From an uncultured Flavihumibacter sp. (GTDB taxonomy: Bacteria; Bacteroidota; Bacteroidia; Chitinophagales; Chitinophagaceae): a stretch of DNA of 64,000 nucleotides. A program made the position numbers and the translations under genes. Below are positions 46,701 to 54,198 of the stretch, one piece after another. Within the stretch, counting starts at the first letter, position 1; each line of letters begins with the position of its first letter. The notes beneath the pieces are model-generated. The model was not told the origin of the DNA and did not search any database. It saw only the letters and a list, made by a program, of their open reading frames with translations. The DNA is taken from assembly GCA_902168105.1 (NCBI GenBank), contig CABHOY010000061.1, positions 80,954-144,953 of the forward strand, in the 5' to 3' direction.

Positions 46701-49700
46701 CTGTCTATAGATGGTATACGGCCTTAACTGGCGGTACGCTGGTACATACAGGAGCGACATTCACCACGGCGCCACTTTCAGCTACAACAGTTTATTACGT
46801 AGAAGCAATCAATAACACCTCCACATGCGGCCAGGCCAGTGCAAGAGTAGCGGCGACTGCTACAGTTGCCACAAGGCCAGCGGCACCTACACTGGTAAGC
46901 AATGATGTGGAAGTATGTGCCGGTCAGAACGCAGTTCTGTTCATTCAGAATCCACAAAATAATCTGAGCTACCAATTTTATAATGCAGCAACAGGCGGTA
47001 CACTGGTATCTACCGGGCCGGTATTTGCAGTGATCGGCGTAAACAGCGACGTAACCTACTATGTACAGGCGGTTAATACTAATGGATGTGCTAATACAGG
47101 GGCACGTGTACCTGTGGCGATTACTGCCATACCGGCTCCTGGAACCCCAACCGTGACGGCTCCAAACGTAACAGTATGTCCTGGATCTACTGTTACCCTT
47201 AATGTACAGAATCAAAATGCGGCATTCACCTATCGCTGGTATGCAACAGCTACAGGCGGTACTGCGTTAGACTCAGGCACCACATTTACAACCCCAGCTA
47301 TCAATACTGCTACAAACTACTATGTAGAAGCTGCTAATGGTAATTGCAGCAGTCCGGCAAGAGCTGTGGTGGCAGTAGGAGTATCTACTGCTCCTCCGGT
47401 GCCGGTACTTGAATCGAATGACGTAAGCACTTGTACAGGCACCGCAACACTGCGGGTAATTTCCGGCACCAATGGTGTAACCTACAATTGGTATACAGTG
47501 GCTACTGGTGGTACACCGGTGTTCAGTGGTCCGGAGTTTACACCACCGGCTATCAATAATACTACTACCTATTATGTAGAGGCGGTAAGTACCAATAACC
47601 AGTGTACTGGCGCCAGTGGCAGAGTGGCAGCTACCGTAACTGTGGGTGCGTCTCCTGATGTTCCGGTACTGACTTACACCAATCCGATAATAATATGTGC
47701 TGGTGACAGCGTGACCTTGTTTGTACGAAATCCGAACGCGGCACTTACTTATCGTTGGTATACAACGGCAACAGGCGGTACTCCGATAGCTTCAGGCAGT
47801 AGCTTTACTACGCCAGTTATTAACGCGGCCGTAAATTACTATGTAGAAGCTGTGAGTGGTAGTTGCACTAGTTCTTCAAGAGCCATGGCGGCCATTTTCG
47901 CATCTACTGCACCTCCAGTGCCGGTAGTTGAATCAAATGATGTACGTATCTGTACAGGAGAGACCGCAACACTGCGGGTGATTTCCAGTACAAATGGTAT
48001 GATCTATAGTTGGTACACTGTTCCTACGGGTGGCTCATCGGTACTCGACGCTCCTGAGTTCACAACTCCTGTTCTTAACAATACAACTACGTACTATGTA
48101 GAAGGAACAACCACCAATAATCAATGCATCGGCACCAGCGCAAGAGTGGCAGTTACAGTAACAGTAGGCACGTCTCCGGATGTACCGGTACTGACCGCTG
48201 CCAGCGTAAGAGTTTGTGCTGGTCAGGATGTGACCCTGTCAGTACAGAATCCACAGGCGGGTATCACTTACCAGTGGTTCAATGCAGCGACCGGCGGTAC
48301 ACTGGTATTTACAGGTAATTCCTTTACTGTAACTGCTGTTAATGCGGATGTGAGCTACTATGTGCAGGCGGCATTGGGTGCGACCTGTGTAAGTGCGAGC
48401 CGTGCCGAAGCAAGTATAGTAGTAGATGCAGCAGCGCCAACTCCTGATGTTGTTGCTTCAAACGTGATCACCTGCGTTGGCGGTACAGCTACATTCAATG
48501 TTCTTAACCCCGATGCAGCGCTGACCTATCGTTGGTACAATGCTCCGGATAACGGCACTTTGCTGGCTACCGGAACCGAATACACGACGGCAGCTCTGAA
48601 CAGCAATACTACATTCTATGTAGAAGCGCTGAACGGTACTGGTTGCAGCAGTCAGGCCAGAAAAGGTGTGACAGCAACAGTGGTAAATACCATTGATGCT
48701 CCGTTGGCTGACGGTGCAACAATATGTGCCGGTACTTCTGCCGTACTCACGGTAGAAAATCCTCTGGCAGGTATCAGCTATAGATGGTATACAGCTGCCA
48801 CAGGTGGTACGCCAGTATTCACCGGCGCGGCCTTTACTACGTCGCAGCTGAACGCAACTACGACATACTACGTGGAAGCTGCTACAGGCGGTTGCGTAAG
48901 CCAGAGCCGTACTATTGTACAGGTAACGGTCAATCCTACCCCAACATCACCGGTAGTTACTAATGGAGCAATAACATCATGTCAGGGCGAAAGACCTACG
49001 TTGAGCGTGCAGAATCCAAATGCAGCACTGACCTATCGCTGGTATAGCAGCCTGACAGGCAGTACACCAGTGGCGACAGGCAGTTCGTTTATGGCGCCTG
49101 CGGTTACAGGAAATATCACATACTATGTAGAGGCGCTGAATACTTCTAATTGTGCAAGTATCACCCGTACTCCTGTAAGTATAACGTTGGGTGCACCGGC
49201 TAATAATGCGACAGTTACGGGCAATGAAGCTGGCGTCTGTCCTGGCGATATGGCGACTCTCACCGCTACATCAACAACGCCGAACGCAGGTTTCCGTTGG
49301 TATACGACAGCTACGGGTGGCGCAGCCGTATCAACAACTGCTACGTTTACCACACCTGCCCTGAATCAGAATACGACCTATTATGTAGAGGTGGTAACAG
49401 CAGGCGGTTGTGCCAGCGCTTCCAGAATTGCTGTACAGGTGAATATCCTGTCTCCGTTGGCTACACCGGTTGTAACCGTAACCGAGACCACACCGACATC
49501 GGTGACCTTCGGTTGGACAGCTATTCCGGGAGCTACGGCCTACCAGGTAACGCTTGACAATGGAGTTAACTATGTTGTTCCAAGCTCTGGTGCGGAAGGC
49601 CTCACACATACAATTGCAGGCCTGTTGCCTGGTCAGTCAGTAACCATCCGTTTAAGAGCATTGGGCGGTGCAGATTGTGAAACCAGCGCACTCTCTACTG

Positions 49701-50005
49701 CGGTAACAGGTACAGCAGAGAATCCACAGGGTAACAACATCTTCATACCAAACGTATTCACGCCAAATGGAGATGGATTTAATGATATACACTTCATTTA
49801 TGGTAACACCATTGCCAATGTGGTAATAAGGTACTACAACCAGTTTGGTCAGCAGATATTTGAGACCAAAGACCAGCGTACCGGTTGGGATGGTACAATG
49901 GGTGGACGTCAGCAGCCTGTAGGCGTCTACATCTTTGTACTCCGCGCTACGCTGCAGGACGGTACAGTAGTAAACAGAAAAGGCACGGTTACCATTGTTA
50001 GATAA
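37736..50005 (+). CDS. Giant secreted Ig-repeat protein with T9SS type B C-terminal signal (4089 residues)
   Basis: A signal peptide (to about residue 37, KVSAKD) is followed by two module types. Module A, about 160 residues and possibly a lectin-like jelly roll, occurs nine times. Each opens with a CxxC pair (CALC, CALC, CAAC, CALC, CLLC, CVGC, CLLC, CIGC, CVLC). Module B is an Ig-like CHU_C-associated domain of about 80 residues with the motif FxWY-x6-GG and an end TYYVEA. I count about 28 copies, from the fifth on often with a Cys after YYVEA. Modules alternate at first; the last 1500 residues are Ig-like only. A fibronectin-III-like domain and the gliding-motility C-terminal domain (IPNVFTPNGDGFND to the end) finish the protein. 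It should be secreted by T9SS and remain at the surface, perhaps as an adhesin. PorP/SprF and PorE-like genes follow in the same direction. Confidence 0.92.
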   Translation: MNAMYFKATLKSCLKAFMLILIYLVCLVGLPVGKVSAKDLPVANTVLTNNATTWLDNYLAHHPHSPLMRGAWRTTGNKLAADGPLWSFAGSQSVVTFGVACALCRVDDGANAIDANTNTAATLVLPVGAVGGVGLKLKFSGSYQAGDHVALDLEIPDQIYSKSLLSALSVNTFNGGVSNNDMVALNSDLVRINLLELGLGTTPKFRVIIPVTHSFDEVQISLSALISEFASLRVYEATAFIPVIINPATPAVNSGGTVTFSPSIRIPGVTFNWYTVPEGGSPIFNGAGFTTPPLKRTTTYYVTATNPVDALVSPVRTPVTVRVSGGTGPIWTYADQETSPITAGIACALCYVDNPAAAVDADTTTASTLSLPAGALTSVGQLLKFPGDYKAGDQIIMDLQIPGQLLSTGALSAIQVQTFNNDIANNDITNLGVGSVRVDVLGLGTDGSPRFRVIIPVIKDFDAAQISLSTAFAAFGALRVYEAVAAIPVTVTPSAPLITAGSSVTLNATTDARVSAPVFRWYTTPTGGTPLAIGSSFPTPLLNRTITYYAEAFSATDNLSSYARTPVTVKVAGGAGTIWSYGQEQQSPVTGGIACAACAVTSPDLAVDGDTTTSSTLTVPLGLAATVGQLVKLPGVYQALDSIVLFLQAPAEDLAGLVLPKIRVTTFNNSIAGPAVSNNDAVNLDAPTVKLQLLGTGLNNARKFRVTIPATKTFDGVQVDFGGFVGVSGSLQLYEVAAMIPVNVLPKPARTAYNTSITLTPSIRVANPVFSWYTTPEGGTPLFTGAGAFTTPSLLRNTTYYVEAKDPAGTTSLIRTAVPVTIGGGTGPLWTFGTDQQGPITGGVACALCTAQNPAFAADGDTTTASRLSLPLGIGAIFGQKISFPGVYHSGDSIILILGSEADILADASLLGTIKVTTSLNNVSNNDPQLLNNPALTFNILEGENNINKFRIAIPVSHTFDAAQVDLSGLLAANNTLYIYEAIAMKPVTVTPSPATITAGQTASLNAALPTIPGVIFNWYEAPEGGSPVHTGNSFTTPPLFQNKTYYVEAVSPVDGLISIRRTAVTVNVNGASGNGELSCSGSQTQSDGTGGLACLLCRVDNGELAVDDNPATASNVRLTIGALGYVYQDLVFPIAGRAGDTIRLGLGTNSGLLDLNLLGGVGVGLGNGARPTDAEMGGLQGELLTVRLLNGVEQNAYTFVANKTFDRIEIRLNALLGAVTSLNVYYAQVVTPIAQVAAGTIFTCSGSPAVLTALGPAGYTLRWFTTYTGGTPVGYGTTFTTPIITKDTTYFVEAVGADSCGSERRTPVQVKTGLPGVVVTPSSASVEEGTTPTFSVVAPNPGYTYNWYNVPTGGTPVFVGTQFTAPPVTGNATFYAEAVLQGNAACRSLRTPVSITLNGDGGPATPGDIDCGGATSQLTSASGVCVGCYVEKQDSAVDNSTQTASVMHAVLGVGSNIQQSLIFSAPGIKGDSVRIKLGFNTGIADLSLLGGIRISSSNNATANNDEVTLSPSLNVQLLNGNKDLIYSFAPGAAFDRVNVKLGGTATALTILKIYSAQIFTGTPTVEKDTVYICQGSTATLRATGPGASFRWYNQPAGGSVLATGATYQVSDVTNAIYYVEAISSTGCVNPVRKAVYVIVGLPQPLVTPAVSTINTGQTATFTVNNPNPAYQYNWYNAPAGGILVQGNSTTFTTPPLSAAAVYYVEVRDPVNNCTSPARTAVRVDINMPAEPTPCSYATQQVSPVISGICLLCSVADPALAVDQNANSASTITSTLNAVGYVGQLLQFGNTHAAGDSITLDLEIPGQLADVALLGGVRLETYNGNTANADAVFLNNSTVHFQLLNTGNRFRVTLPATKAFNGAMISISGLVAALTRVKVYFAAVITPRPQLAAANVNICSGSTANLVATSSNGANLAWYNTAVGGTPLQVGGSYTTQPLTASATYYVESGRFGCTNPVRIPVMVNVGTVAAAPTAAGRSICSGNPATLLATAPVGATFRWYTAATGGTLLASTANYTTNALTADTAFYVEADNNGCKSATRTRVPVTVSAAPTNLSVTPLSTSVSSGQGAIFTANATGANVIYKWYNAAGDSIFTGAAFNTGPLTVTSSFSVEAVNAGGCKSGPRVSVTATVVPGNNDIPCDAATSQVNGANGICIGCYVENPALAVDNSTASKSILHVVLGLLNGYVQQSLIFPQISEPGDSTVVSVSFDASLVEIGLLSSVEIGSYNGAVSNNDFTPLNSPLVRVALLSGNQQALVGFKPNALFDRLVIRLKSGAAAALSSVGVHYARRVVGLPVVKGDTVCTGNRATLTANGPANVSFRWYTTSIGGNAVSTGTSYQTPVLTANTNYYVEAVKTSLNCPNPQRVLVTAVVDPVPAIPVLDTTALSICSGSTATFNVKSVAGVIYRWYAAPAGGTALFTGASYTTPSLTATTAYYIEASNTAGCSNTTRKMVTANVIDRPAVPVVTPGNASICANNSAQLAATSTTPGVVFRWYTTATGGTPVFEGASFQTPVLTANTTYYVEAAAGTCASASRTAATVTVNTVPATPTVTTNPSNGEVVSGQSAQLNASSTTPGVTFNWYTVATGGSPVSTGAAFTTPPLTSGIIYYVEAVAGTGACPSQRTAVPLTVTVVPNTACDFANAQSNSTTAICVLCSVVDADNTTDADINNFSILSIPLAAGNGSVQQSLIFPGVAAVGDSVRIVMELPAQVIDATLLSTLEVSSFNGATANNDAVLLNTGNVSIRLVSGSNKFTVAFAPGAAYDRVQVRLRAGVLAALVKANIYYATRQVSAPVVATRNVTICSGSMATLTATSSAVAKLEWYDAPVGGQKVFEGPSFITPALTATKTYYVQSVRTSNNCANPNRISVTVSVVPGLVAPTVTNATVCAGQQATLTATASGQNIQTRWYSAPTGGTLLFTGTTYVTNALNADTAFYVETGNGSCTLTTRVRATVTVGAVAPVPVLDTPNVNLCAGSVASFSVLSPAPGAVYRWYTALTGGTLVHTGATFTTAPLSATTVYYVEAINNTSTCGQASARVAATATVATRPAAPTLVSNDVEVCAGQNAVLFIQNPQNNLSYQFYNAATGGTLVSTGPVFAVIGVNSDVTYYVQAVNTNGCANTGARVPVAITAIPAPGTPTVTAPNVTVCPGSTVTLNVQNQNAAFTYRWYATATGGTALDSGTTFTTPAINTATNYYVEAANGNCSSPARAVVAVGVSTAPPVPVLESNDVSTCTGTATLRVISGTNGVTYNWYTVATGGTPVFSGPEFTPPAINNTTTYYVEAVSTNNQCTGASGRVAATVTVGASPDVPVLTYTNPIIICAGDSVTLFVRNPNAALTYRWYTTATGGTPIASGSSFTTPVINAAVNYYVEAVSGSCTSSSRAMAAIFASTAPPVPVVESNDVRICTGETATLRVISSTNGMIYSWYTVPTGGSSVLDAPEFTTPVLNNTTTYYVEGTTTNNQCIGTSARVAVTVTVGTSPDVPVLTAASVRVCAGQDVTLSVQNPQAGITYQWFNAATGGTLVFTGNSFTVTAVNADVSYYVQAALGATCVSASRAEASIVVDAAAPTPDVVASNVITCVGGTATFNVLNPDAALTYRWYNAPDNGTLLATGTEYTTAALNSNTTFYVEALNGTGCSSQARKGVTATVVNTIDAPLADGATICAGTSAVLTVENPLAGISYRWYTAATGGTPVFTGAAFTTSQLNATTTYYVEAATGGCVSQSRTIVQVTVNPTPTSPVVTNGAITSCQGERPTLSVQNPNAALTYRWYSSLTGSTPVATGSSFMAPAVTGNITYYVEALNTSNCASITRTPVSITLGAPANNATVTGNEAGVCPGDMATLTATSTTPNAGFRWYTTATGGAAVSTTATFTTPALNQNTTYYVEVVTAGGCASASRIAVQVNILSPLATPVVTVTETTPTSVTFGWTAIPGATAYQVTLDNGVNYVVPSSGAEGLTHTIAGLLPGQSVTIRLRALGGADCETSALSTAVTGTAENPQGNNIFIPNVFTPNGDGFNDIHFIYGNTIANVVIRYYNQFGQQIFETKDQRTGWDGTMGGRQQPVGVYIFVLRATLQDGTVVNRKGTVTIVR

Positions 50006-50030
50006 CTGGGTTAGAAAAAGAATAAACAGT

Positions 50031-50055
50031 GCCGGGATGACCTCGTCATCCCGGC
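50031..50055 (+). terminator. Hairpin between the giant gene and porP
   Basis: A 10-bp perfect stem (gccgggatga with tcatcccggc, 5-nt loop) is followed by cattaaaaaaagttt. It lacks a clear T-run, so it may act as a partial terminator or RNA-stability element that lowers expression of the downstream genes. Confidence 0.6.
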
Positions 50056-50084
50056 CATTAAAAAAAGTTTAAAAAAGTCTTCTT

Positions 50085-51095
50085 ATGAAGAATAAAAATG
50101 TACTCTTCATTGTCTGGATAATATCGGCCACATTGCTGCCAACATGGGCGAAAGCACAGGTGGACCCTCATTTCTCCCAGTACTACGCATACCCTATGTG
50201 GCTGAACCCTGCATTAACAGGTATCGTTGATGGCGATTATCGTGTCAGCGCCAATTATCGTAATCAATGGGTGAACATCGGCAAGCCCTTTTCTACCACC
50301 GGCGTTTCTTTTGATGCTGCCACACCCAACAATATGGGGGTCGGAGTGAATATAACAAACATGTCCGCCGGAGATGCCGGCTATAATTACCTGAATGCGA
50401 TGGCAAGCTTTTCTTACCGTGGCGTACGTTTTGGTGAAACCGGTACCAGCCAGCTGGTATTTGGTATCCAGGCCGGTATGATCAACCGTAAGATAGATCC
50501 GGCCAAGTGGCAACTGGGTAGCCAGTATGATCCTGTAATGGGCTTTGATCCAGCGAAACCGAGTGGTGAAACGATCAACAATACGTCTTCCAATGCATTT
50601 GACGCTGCTGCAGGTGTAATGTTCTTTGATGGTAACCCTAATCATCAGTTCAATCCTTTCGCAGGTTTCTCCGTAGGCCATCTCACGCAACCGGTTGATC
50701 CATTTGTATCAGGTGATAACAGACGTCTGCCGGTAAGATACCTGGTACATGGCGGTACGCGTATTAAACTGAATGACATCTTCAGTCTTACACCTCATGG
50801 ATTATACATGCGGCAGGGAAATGCGCATGAAACAGTGGTGGGAATATATGCGCAGGCATATTTGAACGAAGAATTTGACTTCCTGCTGGGAGGCAATTAC
50901 AGGATCAATGATTCCGCTATCCCTTTTGCCGGTTTCCACTTCAAGAGCTTCGTACTTGGGCTCAGTTATGATGTGAATACTTCCAATCTCAGACGATTGG
51001 TCAATGGCAGTAACAGCTTTGAACTATCCTTATCCTTCATAAGCCGGAAAAAGAGAGTTTACTCTGAAGAAAACTTCTTTTGCCCGCGCTTGTAA
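50085..51095 (+). CDS. PorP/SprF-family type IX secretion membrane protein
   Basis: This protein has 336 residues. A signal peptide ends near AQVDPHFSQYY, and the following FSQYYAYPMWLNPALTG is the family signature. The remainder is a predicted outer-membrane beta-barrel. SprF-type proteins act with a specific large T9SS cargo, usually the neighbour, such as SprB in gliding. It follows the giant type B cargo gene and precedes a PorE-like gene, so it is probably a cargo-specific secretion partner. Confidence 0.93.
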   Translation: MKNKNVLFIVWIISATLLPTWAKAQVDPHFSQYYAYPMWLNPALTGIVDGDYRVSANYRNQWVNIGKPFSTTGVSFDAATPNNMGVGVNITNMSAGDAGYNYLNAMASFSYRGVRFGETGTSQLVFGIQAGMINRKIDPAKWQLGSQYDPVMGFDPAKPSGETINNTSSNAFDAAAGVMFFDGNPNHQFNPFAGFSVGHLTQPVDPFVSGDNRRLPVRYLVHGGTRIKLNDIFSLTPHGLYMRQGNAHETVVGIYAQAYLNEEFDFLLGGNYRINDSAIPFAGFHFKSFVLGLSYDVNTSNLRRLVNGSNSFELSLSFISRKKRVYSEENFFCPRL

Positions 51096-51112
51096 AAACA
51101 AAAAATACACGG

Positions 51113-53128
51113 ATGAAACAAAATGTACGCTATTGGCTGGCTATCGCATTATTATGGATTGTTGGCACTTCAAAGGCTCAATATGTATATGACTACAAGC
51201 GGACTGGTGATATTTACTTTGAGGCGAAGGATTACTATTCCGCCGCTCAGTATTACAATAAAGCCCTTGGTACTTTTAAGATAAAACCCGAACAGGTCCT
51301 GCCTTATACCGTTGAATTACGGGGTAAAGAGTCCGGCAAGCTTAAAGATTATGAAGTGGTGATCTACCGGTTGGCAGAATCTTACAGAAATTATTATGAC
51401 TTTGGCAATGCTGAAAAATACTACGAACAGGCGGTGGGTTTCAATAATAACGCACTCTTCCCGCTTGCCCGCTTCTGGTATGGTGTAAGCCTTCGTGCAA
51501 ATGGAAAGTATACTACAGCCCTGGATCAATTCACAAAGTTCAAACAGGAGTATGGCAAAATAGATGAGATCAATACAAGGACAAACCTGGAGATCGCTTG
51601 TTGCGAGTTTGCAATAGCAGAAGCGAACCGCCTGCCCGCATACACCATTAGCAAATTATCGGGCGATATAAATGCAGGAGGCGCAAACTATGCGCCTGCG
51701 TTGTTAGGGAAAGACCAGTTGTTATACACATCTTCCCGTCCTGACAGTGCAGATCTTGAGAAAGAAAAGAAATCGAAAAAGGTAAATCCATATATCAACA
51801 ACTTGTTTGTTGCGCAGGGAAAGGAAGCCGATTTCCATAACAGTCAGCCCGTAAGCATCCCTGAAGCGAAGGGAACAGATCAGGGCGCGGCCACTGTTAG
51901 TGCCGACCGGAATACGATCTACCTGACACGCTGGACAACCAAAAATGGAGTAAAAGCAGCCGCTATCTATGTGAGCACGAGAAAAGGTAACAGCTGGGAA
52001 GAACCCAGGGCAATGGGGCCAAATGTAAACGTAGAGGGCTTTAGTTCTATGCAACCTTTCGTAACTGCAGACGGTAAGTACCTGCTTTTTTCTTCCAACA
52101 GGCCAGGTGGTATGGGGAAAAATGACTTGTGGTATTGTCCGCTCGAAAAAGGATCAGCTGGGGCTGCGAAGAACATGGGGACCAATATCAATACCAGGGA
52201 TGAGGAACAAGCCCCTTTTTATGACACCGAGAAAAAGGCTATGATATTCAGTACCGATGGAAGGGTTGGACTGGGTGGACTTGACTTCTTCGTTATTGAA
52301 GGGGATTTCAGCAGTTGGGGAACTCCTAAAAATATGGGTATGCCCTTAAACTCTCCTAAAGATGATGTTTACTATACGGCTGTTGACAACGAACATCCTC
52401 TGGCGGCCGGATACATCAGTTCTGACAGGGAGTCTGTTTGTTGTCTGGAGGTTTTTACAATTAAGAAGATCTCGAAAACTATCAACGGGTTGGTGCTGGA
52501 TTGTGATGGTGATCTGCCGCTTACAGGTGCTAAAGTCACATTACTGGATACGATACAGCAACGTGTATTGCAGCAGGTTACATTGGATGAGACCGGGCGT
52601 TACCGCTTTGAAGTAGAACCTCTTAAGCATTACAAGATCATGGCGGAAAAGGAGAATTATTTCTCTAAAGCTATTTACGCAAATACAGATGATCTGACAA
52701 AAGTTGACTCTTTGGAGAACCCTAGTATATGCCTCAAACGTTATGAAATAGGAAAGCCTATCATTCTGAAAGATATATATTATGACTTCGATAAAGCAAC
52801 CTTGCGTTCGCAGTCACTAGTAGTATTGGATACTGTTGTATCTATTATGCAGGATAACCCGAATATCATTATTGAGATGAGCGCACATACAGATAGTAAG
52901 GGTAAAGATGCATATAACATGAAATTATCCCAGAAGAGAGCGCAGTCCTGTGTGGATTACCTGATCAGCAGAGGTATCTCCAGTGATCGTATGATCGCTA
53001 AAGGATATGGTGAGACAAGGCCTATCGCATCTAACACGATGCCTGATGGAAAGGATAATCCGGATGGCAGGCAGTTGAACAGAAGAACAGAATTTAAAGT
53101 ATTACGCGTAACTCAGTTAACGGAGTAA
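51113..53128 (+). CDS. PorE-like TPR/WD40/OmpA-domain lipo- or periplasmic protein
   Basis: The product has 671 residues from the ATG at 51113, 17 bp after the porP stop; a longer TTG-started frame overlaps porP. A signal peptide ends near SKAQYVYDY. TPR-like repeats (about 20-150) are followed by a PD40/WD40 beta-propeller (about 180-440), a carboxypeptidase-regulatory-like domain (about 455-525) and an OmpA-like peptidoglycan-binding domain (about 550-665, with YYDFDKATLRSQS and AHTDSKGKDAYNMKLSQKRA). This TPR-propeller-CRD-OmpA order is that of PorE. It would anchor the secretion or attachment complex to peptidoglycan. Confidence 0.9.
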   Translation: MKQNVRYWLAIALLWIVGTSKAQYVYDYKRTGDIYFEAKDYYSAAQYYNKALGTFKIKPEQVLPYTVELRGKESGKLKDYEVVIYRLAESYRNYYDFGNAEKYYEQAVGFNNNALFPLARFWYGVSLRANGKYTTALDQFTKFKQEYGKIDEINTRTNLEIACCEFAIAEANRLPAYTISKLSGDINAGGANYAPALLGKDQLLYTSSRPDSADLEKEKKSKKVNPYINNLFVAQGKEADFHNSQPVSIPEAKGTDQGAATVSADRNTIYLTRWTTKNGVKAAAIYVSTRKGNSWEEPRAMGPNVNVEGFSSMQPFVTADGKYLLFSSNRPGGMGKNDLWYCPLEKGSAGAAKNMGTNINTRDEEQAPFYDTEKKAMIFSTDGRVGLGGLDFFVIEGDFSSWGTPKNMGMPLNSPKDDVYYTAVDNEHPLAAGYISSDRESVCCLEVFTIKKISKTINGLVLDCDGDLPLTGAKVTLLDTIQQRVLQQVTLDETGRYRFEVEPLKHYKIMAEKENYFSKAIYANTDDLTKVDSLENPSICLKRYEIGKPIILKDIYYDFDKATLRSQSLVVLDTVVSIMQDNPNIIIEMSAHTDSKGKDAYNMKLSQKRAQSCVDYLISRGISSDRMIAKGYGETRPIASNTMPDGKDNPDGRQLNRRTEFKVLRVTQLTE

Positions 53129-53204
53129 CACGTACCTTCTTATAAAGTCGGTTTCCTGACCTACGGGTTGGAGCCATATCCTAATGACACGCAAAGACCA
53201 TCAT

Positions 53205-53234
53205 AATAATGGCCGGAAATTTCCGGCCATTATT
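53205..53234. terminator. Bidirectional terminator between the PorE-like gene and the lipoprotein gene
   Basis: A perfect 30-bp palindrome (two 15-bp arms, centre between 53219 and 53220) lies between convergent genes, with A/T-rich flanks on both sides. Confidence 0.85.
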
Positions 53235-53293
53235 ACTTTAAATTACCCTGTATTTTTCCTAATGTTTTTACATCAGTTGGTTTCCTTTAGGAA

Positions 53294-53794
53294 TTACTGA
53301 GCAACACTTTTCAGGATGTTACCGATAGCGATAACACTGTCCTTTTTGCTAGCACTGAAAAATACTTTAGAGAAAGCATTTATTTTCACTGCATCGTCAT
53401 ATCTGAACTTCTGTTTCTGTCCACCTACAGTGATGGAATCAACTTTATTCCAGATAATTTTGGTTGCTTCAGCACCATTACCAGCAATACTGTCTCTTAC
53501 CAGGGTGTCGGTAGTAGGAGTCGCTACTGTACCGCCGATCAGGAAGAAAGGATGTTTGGTATCTTTGGTAGAAGCCTTCAGCGTGATGGCCAGGTTAACG
53601 CTGCTGTCAGCATTTTCAGTCAAAGTGATAGTACCTACCTGTGCTGCATCTGTAGCGCTTTTTGTCAGTTTGTATTCTTTAGAACGAAACTGTGGTGCTG
53701 CTGGTTCGTCATCGTCGCTGCAAGCTGCAAAAGTAAAACCCATAGCAAGGGCTAATGCTCCCATTTTCAGAGCATGTTTTTTAATCGTAAGCAT
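53294..53794 (-). CDS. Lipoprotein of unknown function, 166 residues
   Basis: The N-terminus has a hydrophobic signal and lipobox FAAC with Cys25, followed by an acidic SDDDEPAAP linker that favours surface export in Bacteroidota. The remaining 130 residues are beta-rich and recall a CHRD-like domain (AAQVGTITLTENADSSVNLAITL), but this is a weak resemblance. No cysteine other than the lipid-bearing one. It is monocistronic, bounded by the bidirectional terminator. Confidence 0.8.
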   Translation of the reverse strand: MLTIKKHALKMGALALAMGFTFAACSDDDEPAAPQFRSKEYKLTKSATDAAQVGTITLTENADSSVNLAITLKASTKDTKHPFFLIGGTVATPTTDTLVRDSIAGNGAEATKIIWNKVDSITVGGQKQKFRYDDAVKINAFSKVFFSASKKDSVIAIGNILKSVAQ

Positions 53795-54198
53795 GGTTTC
53801 CGTTTTAAGTCAATTTTAAATTATAGAACTAGGTCTCCGTATTTATTATAATAAATGGTTTCTCCGCATTAATGCAACTGTAAAACGAAGACGTTAAAGA
53901 AAAGTTACAGCGATGCTGAAAAAAATATTTAATGTGTTTTAAGCGCTCGATTAATTGCTTACCTGTATAGCATTTGAATGAATGAGGATATGTGTAGGAA
54001 CGGAATATGTGTTGCCACACTAACTAAAAAAATGGAGTAGAATAAAAAAACACTTTACCTTTGTGATCTACAATTGATCGCCATGAAAAAGTAATTTAAT
54101 ATCTGGTACTTCCGGATATGCCCTCAGCCCCTTTATTGTTAGCAGGTAATAAATCACTACCTGCAAATTCCATTTTTAAATATTTAATAGTTATTGAC
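53795..54198. other. 404-bp intergenic region
   Basis: Divergent region between the lipoprotein and MATE genes. A -7 element TACCTTTG (54056-54063) points rightward. The frame open from 54118 into the MATE gene is treated as leader. No other feature is seen. Confidence 0.5.
54056..54063 (+). promoter_or_regulatory. Promoter -7 element of the MATE gene
   Basis: TACCTTTG matches TAnnTTTG exactly; no good -33 element is present. A start near 54070 would give a leader of about 130 nt to the ATG at 54199. Confidence 0.5.

Noticed and set aside
53316..53819. 167-codon plus-strand frame opposite the lipoprotein gene
   Set aside because: The minus-strand product has a clear lipobox and export signal; the plus-strand frame has no recognisable feature.
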